A stretch of 64,000 nucleotides of DNA from Abelmoschus esculentus. Its lineage: Eukaryota; Streptophyta; Magnoliopsida; Malvales; Malvaceae. The stretch is from NCBI GenBank assembly GCA_035048815.1, contig JAUCBN010000018.1, positions 16,697,001-16,761,000 of the forward strand. The letters run 5' to 3'. Positions 22,801-35,315 of this stretch are shown here, piece after piece (the first letter of the stretch is position 1; each line of letters begins with the position of its first letter). The notes beneath the pieces were generated by a model. That model worked only from the letters and a program-made list of their open reading frames with translations. It was not told the DNA's origin and did not search any database. The translations under genes and the position numbers were made by a program.

Positions 22801-24208
22801 CATGATATATGAACCCTTCTCTTTGAGCATATGTCGCGGTGAATGACCCCTCTCTTCGAGTGCATGTCATAATGAACGGTCCCTCTCTTTGAGGGTATAC
22901 CGTGATGGACGACCCCTCTCTTTAAACGTATGTCGCGATGAATAACCCCTTTATTCTAGTACATGTAATGGTGAACGGTCCCTCTCTTTGAGCGGATACC
23001 TTGATGGACAACAACTCTTTTTGATGGACGACCCCTCTTCGAGTGCATGTCATAACAAAGGGTCCCTTTCTTAGAGCGTATATTATGATTGATGACCCCT
23101 CTTTTTGAGCATATGTCACGGTGAATGATCCCTCTCATCGAGTGCATGTCACAATGACCCCTCTCTTTGTGTATATGTCGTTGTGAATGAACCCTCTCTA
23201 TGAGCGTATGTCGCGATGAATGATACCTCTCTTTGAGTGCATGTCATAATCAACGGTCCCTCTCTTTGAGCATATATCGTAATCGATGATCCTCTCTTTG
23301 AGCGTACGTTGTGATGAATGACCCCTCTCTTCGAGTGCATTTCATGGTGAACAGTCCCTCTCTTTGAGCGTATACTATGAGGGTCGACCCCTGTCTTTGA
23401 GCGTATGTCGCAATTAATGACCCTTTTCCTTGAGGGCAGGTCATAGTAAATGGTCCCTCTTTCTGTGCGAATATCGTGATCGAGACACCTCTTTTTAAGC
23501 GTATGTCGCGATGAATGACCCCTCTCTTTGAGTGAATGTCCTGGTGAAAGATCCCTCTCTTTGAGTGAATACCGTGATGGACGACCCCTCGCTTTTAGTG
23601 TATGTCGCGTTGAATGACCCCTCTCTTCGAGTGCATGTCATAATGATCGGTCTCTTTCTTAGAGCGTATACCGTGATGGATGACCCCTCTCTTTGAGCAT
23701 ATTTCGCGATGAATGACCCTCTTTGAGCGTATGTCGCGTTGATTGACCCCTCTCTTCTAGTGCATGTCATAACGAACGGCTCCTTTCTTAGAGCGTAAGT
23801 CATGATGGACAACCCCTCTCATGGAGCGTCTGTCGCGGTGAATGACCGCTATATTCGAGCGTATGTCATAATGACCGGTCCCTCTGTTTTAGCATTTGTC
23901 ATGATGAATGACCCCTTTCTTCGAGTGCATGTCATTGTGAATTGTCCCTCTCTTTGACTGTATACCGTGATGGACGGCCCCTCTCTTTGAGAGTATGTCG
24001 CGATGAATGACACCTCTCTTTAAGTGCATGTCATAATCAACAGTCCCTCTCTTTGAACATATACTGTGATCGATGATCCTCTCTTTGAGTGTACGTTGCG
24101 ATGAATAACCCCTCTCTTCGAGTGCATTTCATGGTGAATAGTCCCTCTCTTTGAGCGTATACTGTGATGGACGACCCCTCTCTTTGAGCGTATATCGCAA
24201 TAAATAAC
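19838..24208 (+). repeat. 33/99-bp trimeric satellite, block 4
   Basis: Same satellite and orientation, resuming at unit position 10. It is paralogous to the array starting near 36820. Matching rare variants include GTGCATATCATGG (19884 and 36867), CTCGCTGAG (21279 and 39328) and CGGTACC (21632 and 39681). It ends at AATAAATAAC, unit position 10, where a truncated retroelement begins. Confidence 0.95.
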
Positions 24209-25804
24209 ATGCCTGACACTGCCCACACCACTGCCGTAGCAGACACGTACTAGTAGATACTATAGAGGATGACAGCTATGGATCTTAGGTAGCAACAATA
24301 CATGGAGTATCAGAGGGACTTCAACAACACACTTGCCCAAATGATGCCCCATAACTTTCCCACCCAAGGGGTGCAGTTTTTAGAGTTCACAACTAATATG
24401 TTCTTAACAGCTGCACCCTACAAGAGACCACTCTAGCTCCAGGAGGACCGAGGCCATTCTTCTCCACTGACCCTCAACAACAATTTCATGCTGCTGGCCC
24501 ATTTAAGGCAACAGATTTTGTCTCGGCATCATCTGCCAACAAACGGCCATCCAAAAGGAGGTCAGTCTTCAACACACCACCAAGATTCCCATCATCATGT
24601 GTAGTCTATCTGATGAGATAGATGCCTATATACATCAAAAGTTCAACCGCTGTTGGACCAAGCATCCACCATGCCTGAGTAGATACAGAGAATGATGGAG
24701 GAACAAATGTCATGATCACCGAGGAAGTTGCTGAAGATGAAGAAGGAGAAAAAGTGGGCGCTTCCATGCAACGGATACCACCAACAAGAGTCCAGCCACC
24801 ACGACAACCAAAAACTCAGCCATTGCCATCACCAAAGATGAAGCAATCATCAACAAGGCCTAGAAAATTGATTGTCGACAATAGCTCTTCAGACTCCATT
24901 TAATTATTTTTTTAATGCTGCTTTTATATAATTACTTGTTTCCTTTTCATATTTTGTTGCCTACTATGTGCCCCTATAAGCATTGAGGGTAATGCTTGGT
25001 TTGAGTTTGGGGGTGTAGAGCCACTGCCGAGGCATTCCACTGCCGCGACCTTACCATAAAAAGGGAGTATTTCAGTGATTTTTCAAAATTTTTCTATGTC
25101 CACCACCTTACATAAATTTTTTGCCCATACTTTTGCACTGCTTTTCAGTAGTATTGCCTTAGTTTATTCTTTTAAGGCAATAGAAATCTTTCTCCTTATC
25201 ATGGTTAGATCCTATTTAGAGGACTTAACTCTAGAATACTTAAGGAAGACAACTAGAAGCTTGCTATAAGGTTGATCTTAAAAATACTTTTGGGACTTGT
25301 TTGACTATAGGAATTCTTTTAATAAACTTAGGTGATAAAGATTTAGATTTTTGAAATTATGACTAGAGGTGTCTATCACCGGCTCTAAGAAGTACTCTTC
25401 TTCATGTTAGAGGTGCCCAAAATTGGCTTTAATGTGCTTAAAAGAATAGCAAAAGAAATAAGAAAATATTAAGGAGAAAACACAATCCTTGAGGTGCCCG
25501 AAATTGGCTCAAGAAATTGGTGTTCTTAAAGAAGAGAACACTAAATCCAAGTCTATTTGTCTTGAACTTAGAGTTTGTCTAAGAAGGCCTTTAATCAAAT
25601 TTGTCCACAAAAACAGACACACTCACAAAATCTTATAGTTTGTTTTCTAGGTAAACCCTTGGGTAACCAAAAGGTTAAGTCTAAACAAGAGTCATAGTTA
25701 TGGTGGGGAGAATAGATGAAAACATAAGACCAAGAAAGAATAAGATTTGACAATTTGATGGTTTGCATTGCTTGAGGACAAGCAATAGTTTGAGTTTGGG
25801 GGTG
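24209..25804 (+). pseudogene. 3' internal region of a non-autonomous Athila/Tat-like element, degenerate
   Basis: A 5'-truncated internal region that leads into a 3' LTR. Near 24302 an interrupted frame reads MEYQRDFNNTLAQMMPHNFP, which resembles the glutamine-rich tail of the ORF1 product of plant Athila/Tat-type elements; in-frame stops (for example TAG just upstream) show it is dead. A 63-codon open piece at 24712-24903 is acidic, then proline/lysine-rich, ending VDNSSSDSI, and looks like the degenerate C-terminal tail. Downstream, 24981-25016 carries a polypurine-like motif, and 25766-25804 carries another just before the LTR. CTGCCGAGG/CTGCCGCGG-type words recur (24220, 25025, 26020) and also occur in the related minus-strand LTR near 18800-19640. 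No pol domains are seen. Family assignment is from memory. Confidence 0.5.
25788..25804 (+). other. Polypurine tract of the 3' LTR
   Basis: GTTTGAGTTTGGGGGTG stands immediately before the LTR start TGATAAGTGC. This purine-rich arrangement is the usual plus-strand priming site of plant gypsy elements. The 18-bp string GTTTGAGTTTGGGGGTGT also occurs at 24999-25016, 789 bp upstream. Confidence 0.6.
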
Positions 25805-26372
25805 TGATAAGTGCTCAACTCACTATCACTTTCTACACCTTTTGCGGGAATTAATCACCAAATCTACACCTACTTAGAGAAATGCATGTACTTAATGTGA
25901 GATATTTAGAGGTTATACTGTTAAAGATGATATTTACGGAAAAAACAAGTTTTACTGTATTTTTGTATCTTTGCAGGAAAAGCTATTGCCACGGCAACAA
26001 ATGAGGAGGAGGCAGGACCTGATGCCGAGGTAGCAGATAGGGACAAGTAGCGATATTGTAGGCAAGCTGATGAGAAAAATGAGGAGAACGTTGTTGTACG
26101 ATTGCATTGGACAGAAACAAGTCAATTGAATCCACTATACAACACAACTGCATCCTAACCACTTTCTCTTTTTGATTTTTCTATTATTATTTAGCGTACG
26201 TTATTTAGTTTAATCACACCCAAAACTACTTGTGCTTTTATTTTATTTTATAGAGCAAGAAGACAAAAGAAGGCATATTAAGTATAATAATCCGTGTGGA
26301 GATGATACACGACTTTCTCATCATTTTATTACTTGCGACGTATTCACTTGCACTAATTACGCATATTTGACA
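25805..26372 (+). mobile_element. 3' LTR, TGATAAGTGC family, internally shortened (568 bp)
   Basis: Starts TGATAAGTGC directly after the polypurine tract and ends ATATTTGACA before satellite. The 5' part (25805-25990) matches the minus-strand scrap at 60271-60448. The 3' part (26080-26360) matches 18480-18780 inverted. Compared with the 1359-bp copy it lacks the central promoter-bearing portion, including any TATA box. No target duplication can be assigned because the 5' end of the element is lost. Confidence 0.75.
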
Positions 26373-27523
26373 TGAATGACCCCTTTTTTTTAGCGTATGT
26401 CGCAATGAATGACCCCTCTCTTCGAGTACATGTCACAATGAATGGTCCCTTAGAGCATATACCATGATGGGCGACCCTTCTCTTTGAGCATATGCAGCGG
26501 TGAATAACCCCTCTATTCGTGATCATGTTATGGTGAACGGTCCCTCTCTTTGAGCGTATACCATGATGAATGACCCCTCTCTTTGAGCGTATGCCGCAAT
26601 GAATGACCTCTCTCTTCGAGTGCACGGCATGGTGAATGGTCCCTCTCTTTGAGCGTATACGGTGATGGAAAACCCCTCTCTTTGAGCATATGTCACGATG
26701 AATGACCCCTCTCATTCAATGCATGTCATAATAAATGGTCCCTCTCTTTGAGCGTATACCTTGATAGATGACCCCTCTCTTCGAGTGTAAGTCATGGTGA
26801 AAGGTCCTTCTCTTTAAGAGTATACCGTGATGGATGACCCCTCTCTTTGAGCAAATGTCGCGATGAATGACCCCTCTCTTCGACTGCATATCATAATCAA
26901 TGGTCCCTTTCTTAGAGCGTATACCGTGATGGACGACACCTCTCTTTGAGCGTATGTGGTGGTGAATGACCCCTCTCTTCGAGAGTATGTCATAATGAAT
27001 GGTCCCACTCTTTGAGCGTATGCCATGATGGACGACCCTCTCTTCGAGTGCATGTTATGTTGAACGGTCCCTCTCTTTGAGCGTATAACGACATGGACGA
27101 CCCTTCTTTTTTAGCGTATGACATGATGAAAAACTCTCTTCGAGTGCATGTCATAATGAATGGTCCCTTTCTTAGAGCATATACCATGATGGATGACCCT
27201 TCTCTTTGAGCATATGTCACGGTGAATGACCCTTCTCTATGAGTGCATGTCACAATGGACGGTCCCTCTCTTTGAGCGTATTTCACGATAAATGACCCGT
27301 CTATTCGAGTGCATGTCATGGTGAACGATCCTTCCCTTTGAGCGGATACCGTGGTGGACGACCACTCTCATTGAGCATATATCGCGACGAATGACCTCTC
27401 TCTTCGATTGCATGTCATAATGAACGGTCCCTCTCTTTGAGCGTATACCACGATCGATGACCCTCTCTTTGAGCGTATGTCGCGTTGAATGACCCATCTG
27501 TTCGAGTGCATGTAATGATGAAC
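26373..27523 (+). repeat. 33/99-bp trimeric satellite, block 5
   Basis: Same satellite and orientation, starting TGAATGACC (unit position 3) right after the LTR. The part near 27290 (GATAAATGACCCGTC) is a relative of 6844 and 10137. It ends at GATGAAC (unit position 7) against an LTR scrap. Confidence 0.93.
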
Positions 27524-27873
27524 TTTGAACGATCAATTACACAATCAATTTAGATGGTTCTCTTTTATAGTTATTTTTTTTGAACTTTGAACGAGTCTTC
27601 ACTTTTTAGTGTTGGTTCCTCCTTTGTTTACACCTCACCATCAATTACATTCCTTATTTTCACTTCCATCATCCATACATCCATATTTTCCATACTTCAT
27701 CTTAAACACAACAACCATCTTATCATCATTCCATATCACCATACTATTCATCCATTTCATATCATCTTATAAGTTTTATTTCAAAATTCCTCTTTTTCAT
27801 TTTAGTTACTAGAATCACGATCGGGCAATCACAAATACAAATTCGGATATTCTACAACAGGATTCATATCAAA
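27524..27873 (+). mobile_element. LTR 3' fragment, duplicate of 5750-6197 with a deletion
   Basis: 27595-27873 matches 5912-6197 closely: CACTTTTTAGTGTTGGTTCC, the CATCC-rich run, GATCGGGCAATCACAAATAC, then GGATATTC. The preceding 70 bp (CTCTTTTATAGTTATTTTTT and TTTGAACTTT) correspond to about 5750-5790, so roughly 115 bp have been lost in this copy. It abuts satellite at the same LTR position as the other copy. Short ORFs at 27587-27812 are incidental. Confidence 0.75.
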
Positions 27874-30800
27874 CTTCCTTTTCAGTGCATGTCATAATAA
27901 ACGATCCCTCTCTTTGAGCGTATACCGTGATCGATGACCCCTCTCTTTGAGCGTATGTCGCGATGAAAGACCCCTCTCTTCGAGTGCAAGTCGTGGTGAA
28001 AGGTCCTCTTTAAGAGTATACCGTAATGGATGACCCCTCTCTTTGAGAGAATGTCGCGTTAAATGACCCCTCTCTTCGACTGCATGTCATAATGATGGTC
28101 CCTTTCTTAGAGCGTATATTGCGATGGACGACACCTCTCTTTGAGCGTATGTCGCGGTGATTGATCTCTCTTCGAGACTATGTCATAATGAATGGTCCCT
28201 CTCTTTGAGCTTATACCGTGATGGACGACCCATCTCTTTGAGCATATGTCGCGTTGAAAGACCCCTCTCTTCGAGTGCACGTTTTGGTGAACGGTCCCTC
28301 TCTTTAAGCGTATAACGAGATCGACGACCCCTCTTTTTTAGCGTATGTCGCAATGAATGACCCGTCTCTTCGAGTGCAAGTCATAATGAATGGTCCCTTT
28401 CTTAGAGCATATACCGTAATGGACAACCCTTCTCTTGGAGCATATGTTGCAGTGAATGACTCGTCTATTCGAGTGCATATCCAGGTGAACGATTCCTCTA
28501 TTTGAGCATATGCCGTGACGGACGATCCCTCTCTTTGAGCGTATCTCCCGATGAATGACCCCTCTCTCCGAGTGCAAGACATGGTTAATGATCTCTCTCT
28601 TCGAGCGTATACCGTGATGGATGACCCAACTCTTTCACCGTATGTCGCGATGACTGACCCCTGTCTTTGAGTGCATGTCATGGTGAACGACCCCTCTCTT
28701 TGAGCGTAAATCGCGATGAACGACCCCTCTCTTCGAGTGTATGTCATAACGAATGGTCCCTTTCCTAGAGCGTATACCGTGATGGACGACCCATCTCTTT
28801 GAGCGTATGTCGCGATGAATGACCCCTCTCTTTTAGTGTATCTCATAATGAAAGGTCCATTTCTTAGAGCGTATACCGTGATGGATGACCCTTCTCTTTG
28901 ACCGTATGCCAAGATGAATGACCCCTCTCTTTCAGTGCATATCATAATAAACGGTCCCTCTCTTTGAGTGTATACCTTATTCGATGTCCCATCTCTTTGA
29001 GCGTATGTCACGATGAAAGACCCCTCTTTTCGAGTGTAAGTCATGGTGAAAGGATGACCCCTTTCTTTGAGCGAATGTCGCGATGAATGACCCCTCTATT
29101 CGACTACATGTCATAATTAATGGTCCCTTTCTTAGAGCGTATACCGTGATGGACGATACCTCTTTTTGAGCGTATGTCACGGTGAATGACCCCTCTCCTC
29201 GATAGTATGTCATAATGAATGGTCCTCTCTTTGAGCGTATGCCGTGATGAACGACCTCTCTCTTTGAGCGTATGACGCGTTGAATGACTCCTCCCTTCGA
29301 GTTCATGTTTTAGTGAACGGTCCCTCTCTTTGAGCGTATAACGACATGGACGACCCCTCTTTTTTAGCGTATGTCGCGATGAATGACGCCTCTCTTTGAG
29401 TGCATGTCATAACGAATAGTCCCTTTCTTAGAGAATATACCATGATGGACGACCCTTCTCTTTGAGCATATGTCGCTGTGAATGACCCCTCCCTTCGAGT
29501 GTATGTCATAATGGACGAACCCTCGCTTTGAGTGTATACCGTGATCGATGACCCTCTTTTTGAGTGTATGTCGCGATGAATGACCCCTGTCTTCGAGTGC
29601 ATGTCATAATGAACGGTCCCTTTTTTAGACCGTATAGTGTGAGGGACGAGTTCACTTTTTGAGAGTATGTCGCGGTGAATGCCCTCTCTTCGAGTGCATG
29701 CCATAATGAATGGTACCCTTCTTAGAACGTATAACGTGATGGACGACCCCTGTCTTCAATCGCGTCTCGCTGTGAATGACCCCTATCTTTGAGTTCATGT
29801 CATGCTGAACGGTTTCTCTCTTTGAGCGTATACCATGATGGTTGACCCCTCTCTTTGTGCGTATGTCGCGATAAATGACGCCTCTCATCGAGTGTCTGAC
29901 ATGGTGAACGGTCCCTCTCTTTGAACGTATACGGTGATGGAAAATCCCTCTCTTTGAGCGTATGTCATAATGAATGGTCCCTCTCTCTCAGCATATGTCG
30001 CGTTGAATGAACCCTCTTTTTTAGCGTATGTCGCAGTGAACGACCCCTCTCTTTGAGTGTATGATGGACGACCCCTCTTTTTTAGTGTATGTCGCGTTGA
30101 ATGATCCCTCTCTTCGAGTGCATGTCATAATTAACGGTCCCATTCTTGGATCGTATACTGTGATGGACAAACCTTCTCAGTGAGCTTATGTCGCGATGAA
30201 TGAGCCCTCTCTTCGAGTGCGTGTCATAATGAACGGTCCCATTCTTAGAGAGTATACCATGATGGACGACCCATCTCTTTGAGCGTATGTAGCGGTGAAT
30301 GACCCCTCTCTTCGAGAGTATATCGTAATAACCGGTCCCTCTTTTTGAGAGTCTCCCGTATGGACGACCCATCTCTTTAAGCGTATGTCGCGATGAATGT
30401 TCCCTCTCTTTGAGTGCATGTCACGGTAAATGGTCCCTCTCTTTGAGCGTATACCGTGATGGACGACTCCTCTCATTGAATGTATGTCGCGATATAATAA
30501 ACAGTCCCTTGCTTAGAGCGTATACCGTGATGGACGACCCATCTCTTTGAGCATTTGTCACGATGAATGACCTCTCTCTTCGAGTGCATGTCATTATGAA
30601 CGGTCCCATTCTTAGAGTATATTGTGATGGACGAGACCTCTCTTTGACCGTATGACGCGGTCAATGACCCCACTCTTCGAGCATATGTCATAATGAACGG
30701 ACCATCTCTCTGAGCGTATGCCATATTGACGACCCCTATCTTCGAGCGTATGTCGCGATGAATGACCCCTCTATTCGAGTGCATGTCATGGTGAGTGGTC

Positions 30801-33800
30801 CCTCTCTTTGGGCGTATACCGTAATGGACGACCCCTCCCTTTGAGCATATGTCTCAGTGAATAACCCCTCTCTTTGAGTGCATGTCGTAATCAACGGTCG
30901 ATCTCTTTGAGAGTATACCGTGATGGACGATCCATCTCTTTGAGCATATGTCGCGATGAATAACCCCTCTCTTCGACTGTATGTCTTAGTGGACGATCCC
31001 TCTCTTTTAGCGTAAACCATGGTGGATGACCCCTCTCTTTGAGGGTATGTCGCGATGAATGACCCTTCTTTGTGAGTGCATTACATGGTGAACGGTCCCT
31101 CTATCTGAGCGTATACTAGGATGGATGATCCATCTCTCTAAGCGTATGTCATGATGAATGACCCATCTCTTCGAGTGCATGTCATGGTGAACGGTTCCTC
31201 GCTTTGAGTATATACCGTGATAAACGACCCGTCTCTTAAGATATGTCGCGATGAATGACCCCTCTCTTCGAGTGTATGTCTTAATGGACGGTTCCTCTCT
31301 TTTAGCGTATACCATGATGGATGACCCCTCTCTTTGAGCATATGTCGCGATGAATGACCATTCTCTTGGAGTGCATGACATGGTGAACGGTCCGTCTATC
31401 TGAGCGTATGCCAGTATGGACGACCCCTTTCTTTGAGCATATGTCGTGATGAATGACCCCTCTCTTTGAGCGTACGTCGCGAGGAATGATCCTTCTATTC
31501 GAGTGTACATCATAATGAATGGTCTCTCTCTTTGAGTGCATGTCATAATGAACGGTCCCTCTCTTTGAGCGTATACCGTGACCGATGACCCGTCTCTTTG
31601 AGTGTATGTTGCGATGAATGACCTTCTCTTCAAGTGCACGTCATGGTGAACGGTTCTTCTATTTTGCATATGTCGCAGTGAATGAACCCTCTCTTTGAGA
31701 GTATATAATAATGAACGGTCCCTCTCTTTTAGCGTATGCCATGATGGACCACCCCTCTCTTTGAGCGTATGTCGCCACGAATGACCACTCCCTTCGAGTG
31801 CATGTCAAGGTGAACGATCCCTCTCTTTGAGCGTATATTGTGATGGACAACACCTCTCTTTGAGCTTATGTCACGATGAATGACTCTTCGAGTGCATGTC
31901 AAAATGAACGGTCCCTTTCTTAGAGCGTGACGGACGACCCTTCTCTTTGAGCGTATGTCGCTCAGAATGACCGCTCTCTTTGAGTGCATGTCATGCTGAA
32001 CAACCCCTCTCTTTGAGCGCATATTGTGATGGACATCACCTTTCCTTGAGCATATATCACAGTGACAGACCATCTCTTGGAGCGTATGTTGCGATCAATG
32101 ACCCTTTTGTTCGAGTGCATCTCATAATGAACAATCCCTATCCTAGAGCGTATACCGTGATGGACATCACCTTTCCTTGAGCGTATGTCATAATTAACGG
32201 GTCCCTCTCTTTGAGCGTATACCGTTATGGACGACCCCTCTCTTTTAGCGTATGTCGTGGTGAATGACCCCTCACTACTAGAGTATGTCATAATGAACGG
32301 TCCCTCTTTTTGAGCATATGCGTGATGGACGAACCCTCTCTTTGAGCGTATGTCGCGATGAATGACCCCTCTCTTCGAGTGCATATCATAATGAACGATC
32401 ACATTGTAAGAGCGTATACCATGATAGACGACTCCTCTCGTTGAGTGTATGTCGTGGTGAATTACCCCTCTCTTCTAGAGTATGTCATAATGAACGGTTC
32501 CTCTGTTTGAGCGTATGCCGTGAAGGACGACCCCTCTCTTTGAGCGTATATCGCGATGAATGACCCCTCTCTCCGAGTGCATGACATGGTGAATGATCTC
32601 TCTCTTTGAGCGAATACCGTGATGGACGACCCAACTCTTTCACCGAATGTCGCGATGAATGACCCCTCTCTTCGAGTGCAGGTCATAATGAACGATCCCT
32701 TTCCTATAGCGTATAACGTGATGGATGTCCTTCTCTTTGAGCATATGTCGCGGTGAATGACCCCTGTCTTCGAGGACAGTTCATAATTAACGAACCCTTT
32801 CTTAGTGCATCTACCATGATGGATGACCCCTCTCTTTGAGCATATGTCACGGTGAATGACCCCTGTCTTCGAGGATAGTTCATAATTAACGAACCCTTTC
32901 TTAGTGCATCTACCATGATGGATGACCCCTCTCTTTGAGCATATGTCGCGGTTAATGACCCCTCTCTTCAAGCATATTTCATAATGAATGATCCCTATCT
33001 TAGAGCGTATACCGTGATGACCCTTCTCATTGTGCATATGTCGCGATGAATGACCCCTCTCTTCGAGTGCACGTCATAATGAAATGTCCCTTTCTTAGAG
33101 CGTATATCGTGATGGACGACCCCTCTCTTTGAGCGTATCTTGCGGTGAATGACCCCTCTCTTCGAGAGTATGTCGTAATGATCGGTCCCTCTCTTTGAGC
33201 GTATCCCGTGATGGACGACCCCTCTCTTTGGGCATATGTCACGATGAATGACCCCTCTCTTTTTGTGCATGTCATGGTGAACGTTCCCTCTCTTTGAGTG
33301 TGTACCGTGATGGACGACCCCTCTCTTTGAGCGTATAGAGCGATGGACGACCCCTCTCTTCGAGCATATGTCGCGATGAATGACCCCTCTCTTTGAGCGT
33401 ATACCGTGATGGATGACCCCTCTCTTTCAACGTATGTCGCGATGAATGACCCCTCTCTTCGAGTGCTTGCCATAATAAACACTCCCTTTCTTAGAGCATA
33501 CATCATGATGGAAGACCCTTCTCTTTGAGCGTATGACGCGATGATTGAATCCTCTCTTCGAGTGCATGTCGTAACGAACGGTCCATTTCTAAGAGGTAAT
33601 ACCGTGATGGACGACACCTCTCTTTGAGCGTATTCCCCTCTCTTCGAGTGCATGTCATAATGAACGGTCCCTTTCTTTGAGCGTGTACTGTGATAGACGA
33701 CCTCTCTCTTTGAGCGTATGTTGCGGCGAGCGACCCCTCTCTTCGAGAGTATGTCGTAATGATCGGTCCCTCTCTTTGAGCGTATATCGTGATGGACGAC

Positions 33801-35315
33801 CCCTCTCTTTGAATGTATGTCGCGATGAATGACCCCTCTCTTCGGGTGCATGTCATAATAAACAGTCCATTTCTTAGAGCGTATCCCGTGATGGACGATC
33901 CTTCTCTTTGAGCATATGTCGCGATGATTGACCCCTCTCTTCGAGTGAAGGTCATAATAAACGGTCCCTTTCTTAAAACATATACCGTGATGGACGACAT
34001 CTATCTTTGAGCGTAAAACCCTTTCTTAGAGCGTATATCGTGATGGACGACCCCTCTCTCTGAGCGTTTGACGTGGTGAGTGACCCCTCTCTTCGAGAGT
34101 ATGTCATAATGACCAGTCCTTGTCTATGAGCGTATTCCGTGAAGGAATGACCCCTCTCTTTAAATATATGTCGCGATGAATGACCCCTTTCTTCGAGTAC
34201 ATGTCATAATAAATAGTCCCTTTCTTAAAGCGTATCCTGTGATGGGCGACCCCTCTTTTTGAGCATATGTCGCGACGAAAGAACCCTCTCTTTGAGTGCA
34301 TGTCAGAATGAACGGTCCCCCTCTTTGAGTGTATGTCATGATGGATGACCCTGCCATGACCCATCTCTTCGGGTTAATGTCATAATGAATGGTCCATTTC
34401 TTAGAGCATATACCGTGATGGACGACCCTTCTCTTTGAGCTTATGTCGCGATGAATGACTGCACACTTCGAGTGCATGTCATAATGAAAGGTCCCTTTCT
34501 TATAGTGTATACCATGATGGACGATCCCTCTCTTTAAGCGTATGTCGCGGTGAATGACGCCTCTCTTCGAGAGTACGCCAAAATGAAAGGTCCCTCTCTT
34601 TGTGCATACGCCGTGATGGACGATCCCTCTCTTCAAGTGCATGTCATGGTGAACGGTCCCTCTCTTTGAGCGTATACCGTGATGTACGACCCCTCTCATT
34701 GAGCGTAGGTCGCGATGAATGACCCCTCTCTTCAAGGGCATGTCATACCGAACGATTCCTCTCTTTGAGCCTACATCATGATCGATGACCCCTCTTTTTG
34801 AGCGTATGTTGCGATGAATGGCCCCTCTCATCGAGTTCAAGTCTTGGTGAATAATCCCACTCTTTAAGCATATACCGTGATGGATGACCCCTCTCTTTGA
34901 ACTATGTCGCGTTGGATGACCCCTCTCTTCTAGTGCATGTCATAATGAACGGTCCCTTTCTTTGAGCGTATACCATGATTGACGACCCTTTTCTTTGAGC
35001 GTATGTCGCGATGAATGACCCCTCTCTTCGAGTGCATGTCATAATGAAAGGTCCCTTTCTTAGAGCGTATACCGTGATGGATGACCCTTATCTTTCAGCG
35101 TATTTCACAATGAACGTTCTCTTTCTTAGAGCGTACCTGTGATGGATGACCTTTTTCTTTGAGCGTATGTCGCGGTGAATGACCCCTCTCTTCGAGCGTA
35201 TTTCATAATAAGTGGTCCCTCTCATTGAGAGTATGCCGTGATGGATGACCCCTCTCTTTGAGTGCATGTCATAATGAATGGTCCCTTTCTTAGAGCGTAT
35301 ACCATGATGGACGAC
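27874..35315 (+). repeat. 33/99-bp trimeric satellite, block 6
   Basis: Same satellite and orientation. The first kilobase shares private variants with 6198-7000 (GTGAAAGGTCC, AAGAGTATA, CGACTGCATG). The region near 29639 relates to the 8.1/10.96-kb duplication. The region from about 31500 is paralogous to about 14000-16950 (GTCATAATTAAC at 14949 and 32186; TTGTCTATGAGCG at 16561 and 34120). An exact-looking local duplication lies near 32740-32950, where a roughly 120-bp piece with GAGGACAGTTCATAATTAAC is repeated (GAGGATAGTTC in the second copy). The last five bases are the ACGAC target duplication. Confidence 0.95.
32750..32945 (+). repeat. Recent local tandem duplication inside the satellite
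   Basis: Two successive stretches are nearly identical. GACCCCTGTCTTCGAG is followed by GAYAGTTCATAATTAAC, then GAACCCTTTCTTAGTGCATC and CTACCATGATGG, first around 32759-32830 and again around 32858-32930. Identity is much higher than between ordinary units, so this is a younger unequal exchange of about 99 bp. Confidence 0.7.
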
